In this document: piece by piece, positions 42,307 to 49,706 of the stretch | Numbering within the stretch: position 1 is the stretch's first letter | Layout: every line of letters starts with the position of its first letter | Assembly: GCA_024404115.1 (NCBI GenBank) | Contig: JAKSQM010000009.1 | Coordinates: forward strand, 1-58,149 | Direction: 5' to 3' | DNA: 58,149 nt | Source: Clostridia bacterium | GTDB taxonomy: Bacteria > Bacillota > Clostridia > Oscillospirales > Acutalibacteraceae | Made by a program: the position numbers and the translations under genes | Notes under the pieces: generated by a model | What the model was told of the DNA's origin: nothing | Seen by the model: only the letters and a program-made list of their open reading frames with translations | The model's database searches: none

Positions 42307-42880
42307 AAACATCGTAGGGGCGAACTGTGTTCGCCCGCTTTTTATTACAGCAATGATTTACGGCGGAATACCACCCACCGTAGAGGAGTAGCTTGCTCCT
42401 CCCGTTAATCTGGCGCCCCGCTGGGGAGCTGTCAGCGAAGCTGACTGAGGGGGTAGAACGATAGAAAGTAGATAAAAGATAATACATAACAGATAATAGA
42501 TGAAAGTTGAAACGGGCTGTATAATGTAGGGGATGGCGTCCTCGACATCCCGTTCTGAATGTCAGCACAAAGTCAAATTTGAACGGAAAATTATCGGTAA
42601 TTCACTCTTAAATTCTGCACAAATCCACTCTATTTGTAGCAAAAAGGCACGATAACACCGTAGGGGAGGGGCTTGCTCCTCCCGAAAAAATTAAGAAAAT
42701 ATCGCACAAATCCAACTAAATCGCACAATAAAACGGCTCCCTTGTGTAAAGGGAGCTGGATTTTTGCTGTGCAAAAAGACTGAGGGATTGTCCTCTAACT
42801 ATTTGCAGGAAGCAAAATTTGAACGAAAAACTGTCGGCATTGTCATTGCGAGGCTTCGTAGAAGCCGTGGCAATCTACTC
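42307..42880. repeat. Mosaic of dispersed intergenic repeats (site 5)
   Basis: Units: CGTAGGGGCGAACTG hairpin (42307-42355), GAGTAGCTTGCTCCTCCCG (42379-42410), GGGGAGCTGTCAGCGAAGCT (42411-42456), GATGGCGTCCTCGACATCCC (42526-42590), GGAGGGGCTTGCTCCTCCCG (42655-42690), a longer unit with GGCTCCCTTGTGTAAAGGGA (42731-42806), and a TCATTGCGAGGCTTCGTAGA variant (42838-42880). About 42613-42853 is nearly identical to 53141-53374. This is the largest gene-free stretch, ending at the CRISPR array. Confidence 0.85.
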
Positions 42881-43058
42881 TAACGCACCCACCCACCGAA
42901 AAAATGAACCGTGGAAAATCAGAAAGAATCTCTGTAAAAATTAGTCAACCACAAGATTTTTGAATATTTTTGCCCTTATAATCAGCTGTTCTTTGTCAAA
43001 ATTCATTGCATTGACTAAATTATTATAAATGGTGTTTAAATAATCAGAAAAATGATGC

Positions 43059-43087
43059 TTGACAAGTCCATATTTCGTGTGTATAAT
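43059..43087 (+). promoter_or_regulatory. Consensus promoter in the CRISPR leader
   Basis: TTGACA (43059-43064) and TATAAT (43082-43087) have a 17-bp spacer. The first CRISPR repeat starts 23 bp after the -10, so the array should be transcribed rightward. Confidence 0.8.
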
Positions 43088-43110
43088 AAAAATGTCAACT
43101 AAATGTTGTT

Positions 43111-43395
43111 CTACCTTACCTATATGAGGAATTGAAACTCTGTTGAGCCATCTGCCCACATGATAACTTTAACCTCTACCTTACCTATATGAGGAATTGA
43201 AACGAAAGTGCCCCTCTTCATCAATCCATCCACTTCTTGCTACCTTACCTATATGAGGAATTGAAACATACTTTCACCTCCTCTTATAAAAAAATATATA
43301 TTCTACCTTACCTGTATGAGGAATTGAAACACGTTATTGCTAAATCCATATAAATCGCTCCCTTTTTTTCTACCTTACCTATATGAGGACTTGAC
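43111..43395 (+). CRISPR. Small CRISPR array, 5 repeats and 4 spacers, no cas genes
   Basis: A 28-bp repeat starting CTACCTTACCTATATGAGG and ending AATTGAAAC occurs at 43111, 43176, 43240 and 43303. The last of these has one change (CTGTATG). A degenerate terminal copy lies at 43370-43395. Spacers are 37, 36, 35 and 39 nt and unrelated to each other. The ATTGAAAC end is typical of type I-B and some type III repeats. A consensus promoter lies to the left and the degenerate repeat and a terminator to the right, so the leader is on the left. The nearest genes are GH16 and glycosyltransferases, so no cas genes lie in the window. Confidence 0.92.
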
Positions 43396-43422
43396 CGCTC
43401 CCAAAGGGCGGTTGCTTTTTTT
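43395..43422 (+). terminator. Terminator after the CRISPR array
   Basis: CCGCTCC and GGGCGG pair around CAAA directly after the last degenerate repeat, followed by TTGCTTTTTTT. It would define the 3' end of the pre-crRNA. Confidence 0.75.
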
Positions 43423-43430
43423 AAAACCAA

Positions 43431-43482
43431 AACTCCAATGATTTACTTCTATACCGTAAGTCATTGGAGTCTTTCTTTTTCT
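43431..43482 (+). terminator. Second terminator-like hairpin
   Basis: ACTCCAATGATTTAC pairs with GTAAGTCATTGGAGT (one G-T pair) and is followed by CTTTCTTTTTC. With the previous hairpin it separates the CRISPR transcript from the teichoic-acid cluster. Confidence 0.7.
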
Positions 43483-43496
43483 GTGAAATAATTTTA

Positions 43497-43525
43497 TTGA
43501 TTTTTTTATGTGCTTGTGCTACAAT
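43497..43525 (+). promoter_or_regulatory. Promoter of the teichoic-acid-type cluster
   Basis: TTGATT (43497-43502) and TACAAT (43520-43525) have a 17-bp spacer and an extended -10 (TGCTACAAT). The predicted transcript has an untranslated leader of about 110 nt. Confidence 0.65.
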
Positions 43526-43642
43526 GTATCAGTATCATAATGGAATAATAAGGCAACCTTTCTGTTTTTTGAAAAAATGGCAGGATTTATCGCCAATTTG
43601 TTCCAAAAGAGCAATAATACATATCAGAACAGAGGAATAAAA

Positions 43643-44344
43643 ATGATTTCTGTAGTTATTGCCGCCTATAACGGCAAACAATATATAACCCAACAGCTCC
43701 AGTCGGTTCTCTGCCAGCTGGGTGCAGATGATGAGGTTATCATTTCAGACGATTTCCCCGAGGGCAACACTTACCCCGAAATTGAGGAGCTTTTAAAAGC
43801 GGACAAGCGTCTTGTTTATGTTGAGGGTCCACGAAAAGGCGTTATCAAAAACTTTGAAAATGCAATAAAACATTCAAAAGGCGATTACATCTTTTTGTGC
43901 GATCAGGATGATGTGTGGCTTGACGGCAAAGTGTCTGCCGTGATGGAAGAATTCAACAACGGCGCACTTGTGGTTATGCACGATGCTTTTGTTACAGATG
44001 ACGAGCTTAATGTAACCGAAAATTCTTTCTTTGCTTCCAATGGATGTCAGCGTGGAATTTTGAAAAACATTATCAAAAATTCGTATATCGGCTCTTGTAT
44101 GGCGTTCAGCGCAAAGCTCAAGCCTTACATTCTGCCTTTCCCCGAAAATCTTCCTATGCACGACCAATGGATAGGTCTTGTAGGCGAAAAAACAGGCAGA
44201 GTCAGCTTTATAAATAAACAGTATAATTATTACCGCCGCCATGAGGGAGCGGTAACAGGCGGCAAAACGTCTTTTTCACAAAAAGTTAAATGGCGAATAT
44301 CAATTATAAAAGCCATTATGGGAAAGCAGGTTGATTTGAAATGA
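43643..44344 (+). CDS. Glycosyltransferase family 2 (first)
   Basis: A 233-residue GT-A fold transferase. It has the family start ISVVIAAYNGKQYI, the nucleotide-binding ISDD, the DXD-type motif CDQDDVW (about residues 94-100) and a C-terminal NYYRRHEGAVTGG stretch typical of rhamnosyl- or galactofuranosyl-type transferases. The sugar is unknown. AGAGGA precedes the ATG at 43643. An ATG at 43577 in the same frame has no ribosome-binding site. The stop overlaps the next start (ATGA), so the two transferases are translationally coupled. It probably decorates or links the exported polymer. Confidence 0.85.
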   Translation: MISVVIAAYNGKQYITQQLQSVLCQLGADDEVIISDDFPEGNTYPEIEELLKADKRLVYVEGPRKGVIKNFENAIKHSKGDYIFLCDQDDVWLDGKVSAVMEEFNNGALVVMHDAFVTDDELNVTENSFFASNGCQRGILKNIIKNSYIGSCMAFSAKLKPYILPFPENLPMHDQWIGLVGEKTGRVSFINKQYNYYRRHEGAVTGGKTSFSQKVKWRISIIKAIMGKQVDLK

Positions 44345-45111
44345 ATCCTAAAGTAACAGGATGTATCGTAACCTACAACAATATGAAGTCCATTAAAAAA
44401 ACAATCGACACCGTGCTTGAATTCACAAACCCCGACGATTTCAGACTTTATGTTGTTGATAACGGCTCATCTGACGGAACTCCCGAATTTATAAGAGAGA
44501 ATTATCCCGAGGTTTGCCTTATTGAAACAAACACAAACAACGGCTTCGGCTCAGGTCATAACATAGTTTTGCCGATGCTCACATCACAGTATCATATTGT
44601 TATTAACCCCGATATTGTGATTAAAGATGAAGCCATAAACAACATAGTTGAATTTATGGATAACAACCCAGAAATTGGCGTTGTTTCTCCAAAAATCTGT
44701 TTCCCCGATGGCAGAGAGCAGATTTTAGGCAAGCGTAATCCGCACCTTAAATATCTTGTTGCCAGCCGATTGAGAAAAGAAAAAGACGGCGAAGTGTCAA
44801 AGCTTCTTAAAGAATATGCGATGCTTGACTGCGACCTTTCTGAGGTTACAGATATTGAAAACACAACTGGCTGCTTTATCGTTTTCAGAACAGAAATTTT
44901 CAAAGCTCTCAAAGGCTTTGATTCAAAATATTTTATGTATTTTGAGGATGCCGATATTGCACGCAGAGCACGCAAAATTACAAGAGTTGTTTATTATCCC
45001 CATGCTACAATTTATCACGTATGGGAAAGGGAGAGCAAGCGCAACTTCAAGCTGATGCTTGTTCATATAAAATCAATGTTCAGATATTTCTTTAAATGGA
45101 AAACCATATGA
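44341..45111 (+). CDS. Glycosyltransferase family 2 (second), rhamnosyltransferase-like
   Basis: A 256-residue GT2 enzyme with GCIVTYNNMKSI at the N-terminus, VVDNGSSDGTPEF, NNGFGSGHN and the metal-binding region INPDI. The C-terminal FDSKYFMYFEDADIARRA block is typical of WbbL/RfbF-type rhamnosyltransferases. It overlaps the previous gene by 4 nt and lies 9 bp before the exporter permease. It probably adds an early sugar on the lipid-linked polymer. Confidence 0.87.
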   Translation: MNPKVTGCIVTYNNMKSIKKTIDTVLEFTNPDDFRLYVVDNGSSDGTPEFIRENYPEVCLIETNTNNGFGSGHNIVLPMLTSQYHIVINPDIVIKDEAINNIVEFMDNNPEIGVVSPKICFPDGREQILGKRNPHLKYLVASRLRKEKDGEVSKLLKEYAMLDCDLSEVTDIENTTGCFIVFRTEIFKALKGFDSKYFMYFEDADIARRARKITRVVYYPHATIYHVWERESKRNFKLMLVHIKSMFRYFFKWKTI

Positions 45112-45120
45112 GGTGAAAAT

Positions 45121-45993
45121 ATGAGCGAGAAAGTTATAGAAAAAAAAGAAAAAATATCTCTCAAGCAGTATTTTAAAAATGCTTATAAATACCGCTACCT
45201 TATGCAGGAGATAATAAGAAAAAATGTTAAGCTTCAATACAGAGATTCATTTTTGGGTATGCTGTGGACTTTCCTCCAGCCCCTTTTCACAATGATTGTT
45301 CTTGTATTCATCTTCGGCAACATTTTCGGTAAGTCAAACACAGGCGTTGTCTGCTACCCTGTATATCTTCTTACAGGCCGTCTGCTCTTTGAGTTTTACA
45401 CTCAGTCAACAAAGCGAGCTATGAGGTCAATCCGCAACAGTGCATCTGTTCTTAAAAAGGTATATGTTCCAAAATATATCTATCCTCTTTCAAATGTACT
45501 TTCAAATTTCGTTACATTTGCAATTTCATTAACAGTTCTTATTGTTGTTATGGGATATTTCCTTATTAAAAACGCTATGGCTGGCGGCACAATTTACCCC
45601 GATCTTCACCTTTCATGGTATATTATTTTCAGCGTAGTTCCAATTCTTATTCTCTGCGTTTTCTGCCTCGGTGTTGGTCTTATCCTTTCAGTTCTCAATG
45701 TTTTCTTTAAGGATATTGAATATATCTATGATGTTGTCTGCACAATGCTTTTCTATGCAACACCTATTATGTATAGACTTGAAACACTTAAAATCGGTGC
45801 AGGCGCAGTTGGCACAATTCTGAAGCTCAACCCGCTTTACAGTATAATCGAAATGTTCCGCTGCTGTGTTCTTTATTGCAGAATGTGGGACTGGAATCAT
45901 TTCTATTATGCAATCGGAGCATCAGTTGTTGTGCTTCTTATCGGCATCTGGGCATTCTATAAGAATCAGGATAAATTCATTCTTCATATTTAA
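45121..45993 (+). CDS. ABC-2 type polysaccharide/teichoic acid export permease
   Basis: A 290-residue membrane protein of the Wzm/TagG type, which moves lipid-linked teichoic acid or O-antigen-like polymer across the membrane. It has the conserved N-terminal amphipathic region (KNVKLQYRDSFLGMLWTFLQP) and about six membrane helices. KDIEYIYDVV and TPIMYRLE are typical of the family. GAGGTG precedes the ATG. Its ATPase partner starts 12 bp downstream. Confidence 0.92.
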   Translation: MSEKVIEKKEKISLKQYFKNAYKYRYLMQEIIRKNVKLQYRDSFLGMLWTFLQPLFTMIVLVFIFGNIFGKSNTGVVCYPVYLLTGRLLFEFYTQSTKRAMRSIRNSASVLKKVYVPKYIYPLSNVLSNFVTFAISLTVLIVVMGYFLIKNAMAGGTIYPDLHLSWYIIFSVVPILILCVFCLGVGLILSVLNVFFKDIEYIYDVVCTMLFYATPIMYRLETLKIGAGAVGTILKLNPLYSIIEMFRCCVLYCRMWDWNHFYYAIGASVVVLLIGIWAFYKNQDKFILHI

Positions 45994-46005
45994 GGAGGGG
46001 AGAGT

Positions 46006-46755
46006 ATGGCAGGTCCAGCAGTAGAAGTTAAAAATGTCAGCATACTTTTCAATCTTAATAAAGAAAAAGTTGACAATATTAAAGAGTATTTTGTAAAGCT
46101 TGTTACAAGAAAGCTTATGTTCACAGAGTTTTGGGCTCTCAAGGATATTTCTTTCACCGTTGAAAAAGGTGAAAGACTTGGCATCCTCGGCTTTAACGGA
46201 GCTGGTAAAAGTACACTTTTAAAAACAGTTGCAGGTGTTCTGAAGCCTACAAAGGGCACTGTTAAGGTGCAGGGCATTATCGCTCCTCTGCTTGAGTTAG
46301 GCGCAGGCTTTGACAGCAACTATTCGGGCAAAGAAAATATTTTCCTTTATGGCGCAACAATGGGATATTCAAGAAAATATATCGAAAGCAAGTATGACGA
46401 AATTGTTGAATTTTCTGAGCTTAAAGATTTCATTGATGTTCCCATCAAAAACTATTCATCGGGTATGCGTGCCCGCCTTGGTTTTGCAATTGCAACAGCC
46501 GTTGAACCAGAGGTTCTTATTCTTGACGAGGTTCTTTCTGTTGGCGATGCAAAATTCAGAAACAAGAGTGAAGCAAAGGTAAAATCAATGATTGCAAAGG
46601 GCGTAACAGTTCTCTTTGTTTCACACAACACTGATCAGGTCAGACGACTTTGCGACAAAGCCATTATTCTTGATAAAGGCACAATCATTGCCAATGGCGA
46701 GGTTAACGAGGTCTGCGATATTTACGACAAATTAGTCGGAAACGGAAAGAAATGA
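46006..46755 (+). CDS. ABC transporter ATP-binding subunit for teichoic acid/polysaccharide export
   Basis: A 249-residue Wzt/TagH-type ATPase. Walker A reads GFNGAGKST, the signature is YSSGM, Walker B is VLILDEV, and the switch histidine lies in FVSHNTDQ. It ends soon after the nucleotide-binding domain, with no C-terminal carbohydrate-binding domain. This agrees with export that does not depend on recognising a capped chain end. A strong GGAGGGGAG precedes the ATG. Confidence 0.93.
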   Translation: MAGPAVEVKNVSILFNLNKEKVDNIKEYFVKLVTRKLMFTEFWALKDISFTVEKGERLGILGFNGAGKSTLLKTVAGVLKPTKGTVKVQGIIAPLLELGAGFDSNYSGKENIFLYGATMGYSRKYIESKYDEIVEFSELKDFIDVPIKNYSSGMRARLGFAIATAVEPEVLILDEVLSVGDAKFRNKSEAKVKSMIAKGVTVLFVSHNTDQVRRLCDKAIILDKGTIIANGEVNEVCDIYDKLVGNGKK

Positions 46756-46765
46756 GGTAATATTT

Positions 46766-47482
46766 ATGGTAATAGCAGCAGTTTTTGCAGGTGGCAAAGG
46801 AAGCAGAATGGGCAACACCGAAACACCCAAGCAGTATATGATGCTTGGCAAGAAGCCTATTATTGTTCACACAATTGAAAAGTTCTATATTAACTCAAAA
46901 ATTGATAAGGTAATCGTTCTCAGCCCCGCAATCTGGGTTGAGCAGACCAAAGACCTTGTAAAGAAATACATCGGCGATACAGAAAAGGTATCTGTTATCT
47001 GCGGCGGCGGCACAAGAAACGATACTCTTATGTGCGCACTTGAATATGTTAAAGAAAATTACGGTCTTAACGAAGACGATATTATCCTCACACATGATGC
47101 TGTCCGTCCTTTTGTAACTCACAGAATCATTGACGAAAATATCTCATGCACACTTGAAACAGGTGCTTGCGACACTGTTATCTGCGCAACAGATACAATC
47201 GTTGAGAGCCTTGACGGCAAAACAATCAGTGCAATCCCCGAAAGAAAGCTTATGTATCAGGGTCAGACTCCACAGAGCTTCAAAATCAAAAAGCTTTATG
47301 AAATCTGCAAATCTCTCACAGATGAAGAGAAAGAAATCCTCACAGATGCCTGCAAGATTTATACACTTAAAGGCGAGCCTGTAAGCCTTGTTCAGGGCGA
47401 GGTTTTCAATATTAAAATAACTTATCCCTATGACCTTAAAATAGCAAACGCTTTATTAGAAGGTGGTAAGAAAAATGATTAA
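46766..47482 (+). CDS. tarI: D-ribitol-5-phosphate cytidylyltransferase (IspD/TarI family)
   Basis: A 238-residue nucleotidyltransferase of the IspD/TarI fold, making CDP-ribitol from CTP and ribitol 5-phosphate. The N-terminal AAVFAGGKGSRMGN signature loop, GGGTRNDTLM, THDAVRPFV and the C-terminal FNIKITYPYDLKIA are visible. IspD proper is similar. The adjacent TarJ-type reductase and polymer export genes favour TarI. GAGGTAA precedes the ATG. Its end overlaps tarJ by 8 bp. Confidence 0.85.
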   Translation: MVIAAVFAGGKGSRMGNTETPKQYMMLGKKPIIVHTIEKFYINSKIDKVIVLSPAIWVEQTKDLVKKYIGDTEKVSVICGGGTRNDTLMCALEYVKENYGLNEDDIILTHDAVRPFVTHRIIDENISCTLETGACDTVICATDTIVESLDGKTISAIPERKLMYQGQTPQSFKIKKLYEICKSLTDEEKEILTDACKIYTLKGEPVSLVQGEVFNIKITYPYDLKIANALLEGGKKND

Positions 47483-48500
47483 CGCAGTATATCGTTTAAC
47501 AGCTCCCCGACTTCTTGATGTATGTTATCAGGATATAGCTATCAATGACGGCAAGGTAATTATCAGACCCTTGAAGCTCTCAATCTGCAAGGCAGACCAG
47601 CGTTATTATCAGGGCACAAGAAGCCGTGAGGTTCTTTCTAAAAAGCTTCCTATGGCTCTTATCCACGAATGTGTTGCAGAGGTTGTTTTTGACCCAACAG
47701 GCACATTCAAGGCAGGGGACAAGGTTGTTCCAATCCCCAACATCCCCACAAAGGATGATGATATTATTGCCGAAAACTACCGTTATTCCAGCTTTTTCAG
47801 AGGAAGCGGATATGACGGATTTATGCAGGATTATATTGCCTGCGACCCCGAAAGACTTGTTGAAATTCCCGACGGTGTAAACCTCACAGTTGCCGCTTTC
47901 ACAGAGATTATCAGCGTTGGTGTTCACGCAATTTCAAGATTTGAAAAATTCTCTCACGCAAGAAGAGATAAAATCGGCGTATGGGGCGATGGCAATGTTG
48001 GCTTCATTATTGCACTTCTTCTCCATTATATCTATCCCGAATCAAAAATCTATGTAATGGGTACTGTTCACGAAAAGCTCTCATATTTCACATTTGCAGA
48101 GGGCACATATCATGTTGACGATTTGCCCAAGGATTTTGTTATCGACCACGCATTTGAGTGCGTTGGCGGTGCAGGCTCAAGAAGCGCAGTTAATCAGATT
48201 ATCGACTATATCAACCCCGAGGGAACAATCTCTCTTATGGGCGTTTCAGAGAATTTTGTTGACATCAACACAAGAATGATTCTCGAAAAAGGTCTTAGAG
48301 TTTATGGCTCAAGCCGAAGCGGCAGAGAAGATTTTGTCCGCACCGTTGAGCTTCTTCATCAGTATCCCGAGCTTTCACGCTATTTTGAAAATATCGTTGG
48401 CGATGAAATCCCCGTTCACACAATCGAAGATATTCACGAAGCATTCAGACGAGATTATAGCCGTAACTTCGGCAAAACCGTTATGGAATGGAAAAAGTAA
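47475..48500 (+). CDS. tarJ: Ribulose-5-phosphate reductase (TarJ-type alcohol dehydrogenase)
   Basis: A 341-residue medium-chain dehydrogenase that reduces ribulose 5-phosphate to ribitol 5-phosphate for TarI. The N-terminal SICKADQRYYQG and LIHECVAEV segments match TarJ, with C and H/E in the zinc positions. The Rossmann loop reads GVWGDGNVGF. The ATG at 47475 is preceded by AGGTGG. The GTG at 47463 is inside that signal region. It is translationally coupled to tarI by overlap. Confidence 0.88.
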   Translation: MINAVYRLTAPRLLDVCYQDIAINDGKVIIRPLKLSICKADQRYYQGTRSREVLSKKLPMALIHECVAEVVFDPTGTFKAGDKVVPIPNIPTKDDDIIAENYRYSSFFRGSGYDGFMQDYIACDPERLVEIPDGVNLTVAAFTEIISVGVHAISRFEKFSHARRDKIGVWGDGNVGFIIALLLHYIYPESKIYVMGTVHEKLSYFTFAEGTYHVDDLPKDFVIDHAFECVGGAGSRSAVNQIIDYINPEGTISLMGVSENFVDINTRMILEKGLRVYGSSRSGREDFVRTVELLHQYPELSRYFENIVGDEIPVHTIEDIHEAFRRDYSRNFGKTVMEWKK

Positions 48501-48514
48501 GCGGAGGATTCTCG

Positions 48515-49636
48515 GTGAAAAGAGTTTTCTATCTGTTATATGCGGCATTTTTCAATATCTGCCGCATATTCCCTGTGAAAAAAAACAGGGTAACATTTCT
48601 CTCCCCGCATAGAGAGAATTTCACAGACAGCTTAGGTGCTGTGCTGAAAGAAACAAAAAGCAGGGGAGGATATGATATTGTTGAAATATCCTCTTCTGAT
48701 TTAAGCCTTAACGGCATTTCATCAATAATAAAAGTTATAAGGTTTTTCACTGTCAAAGCCTATCTGCTGGCAACATCAAAATATGTTTTTCTTAACGATA
48801 ATTTTATGCCTATGAGCAGTCTGAAATTCAGTAAAGAAGCAGTTGTTGTTCAGCTTTGGCACGCAGAGGGTGTGTTCAAAAAATTCGGGCTTCACATTCC
48901 TCAGCCTGAGGATGTCCGCAAAAGAGAAATTGCAGGCGCACAGAAATTGAGCTTCGTTGTCTGCTCATCTGAAAGCGTTGTACCTTTCTATGCCGAGGCT
49001 TTCGGTGTGGATAAAGAAAAGGTGCTGCCCCTTGGCGCACCTCGTGCAGACCGCTTTTTAAACTGCAAGGATTATAGCGAATACAAAGAGAAAATCTATG
49101 ACCGCTACCCTCAGTGCAAAGGCAAAAAGTTAGTGCTTTATGCTCCAACTTTCAGAGATGACGAAAGGGAAGACAAGAAGCTTCTTTCTTCCGTTGATAC
49201 CGAAGCGTTTAACTGCCGCTTAGGGGACGATTACGCTCTTCTCATAAGGCTTCATCCGCAGATTCACCGCTGTGAAGAAAAGCTCACAGGTGCAATTGAT
49301 GTTACAGATTATGAGGATGTTGGTGAGCTTACCATGGGCTGTGATGCCATGGTAACAGACTATTCCTCTGTTTGTATGGACGCTGCCTTAATCGGCAAAC
49401 CGCTTTATTTCTATGCCTTTGATTTAGAGAAATATAATACCGACCGTAGCTTTTATTTTGATTACGAAACATATGTCCCGGGTCCCGTTGCAAAGGATTT
49501 TAACACTCTCATCACTATGATAGAGAGAAATGAAGCTGATTCTTTCAAAGAGAAAATGAACGCTTTTCGTGCCTTTAATTTCGGAGAGCCTGACGGCAAA
49601 GCCACCGTGAAAGTGGCAGATGAATTTTTGAAATAA
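48515..49636 (+). CDS. CDP-glycerol/CDP-ribitol polyol-phosphate transferase (TagF/TarL-like)
   Basis: A 373-residue GT-B fold polymerase of the CDP-glycerol glycerophosphotransferase family, which builds the poly(polyol phosphate) chain from CDP-polyols. Key blocks are VQLWHAEGVFKKFG (about residues 116-129), LYAPTFRDDE, LIRLHPQIH and the nucleotide-binding DVTDYEDVGELTMGCDAMVTDYSS-type region, seen here as VTDYSSVCMDAAL. The start is GTG at 48515, with GGAGGA 6 nt upstream. The in-frame ATG at 48488 lies inside tarJ without a signal. With TarI and TarJ upstream, ribitol phosphate is the likely unit. Confidence 0.87.
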   Translation: MKRVFYLLYAAFFNICRIFPVKKNRVTFLSPHRENFTDSLGAVLKETKSRGGYDIVEISSSDLSLNGISSIIKVIRFFTVKAYLLATSKYVFLNDNFMPMSSLKFSKEAVVVQLWHAEGVFKKFGLHIPQPEDVRKREIAGAQKLSFVVCSSESVVPFYAEAFGVDKEKVLPLGAPRADRFLNCKDYSEYKEKIYDRYPQCKGKKLVLYAPTFRDDEREDKKLLSSVDTEAFNCRLGDDYALLIRLHPQIHRCEEKLTGAIDVTDYEDVGELTMGCDAMVTDYSSVCMDAALIGKPLYFYAFDLEKYNTDRSFYFDYETYVPGPVAKDFNTLITMIERNEADSFKEKMNAFRAFNFGEPDGKATVKVADEFLK

Positions 49637-49681
49637 CCGATGTTTCATCGGCTTTGGAATGATTTATCATTTCTTTATAAA
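49637..49681 (+). promoter_or_regulatory. Short palindrome and probable promoter of the GH38 gene
   Basis: CCGATG-TTT-CATCGG (49637-49651) is a small hairpin without a T-run. TTGGAA (49654-49659) and TATAAA (49676-49681) are 16 bp apart. The -10 lies 25 bp before the start codon. Confidence 0.4.
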
Positions 49682-49706
49682 CATAAACAAAAAAGGAGTT
49701 GAAAAA

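Noticed and set aside
42941-43159. A 72-codon minus-strand frame covering the CRISPR leader and first repeat
   Set aside because: Its start lies inside the first spacer and it reads through the first CRISPR repeat and the leader promoter. It has no ribosome-binding site. Its lysine/asparagine-rich C-terminal part could be a gene remnant, but nothing recognisable supports that.
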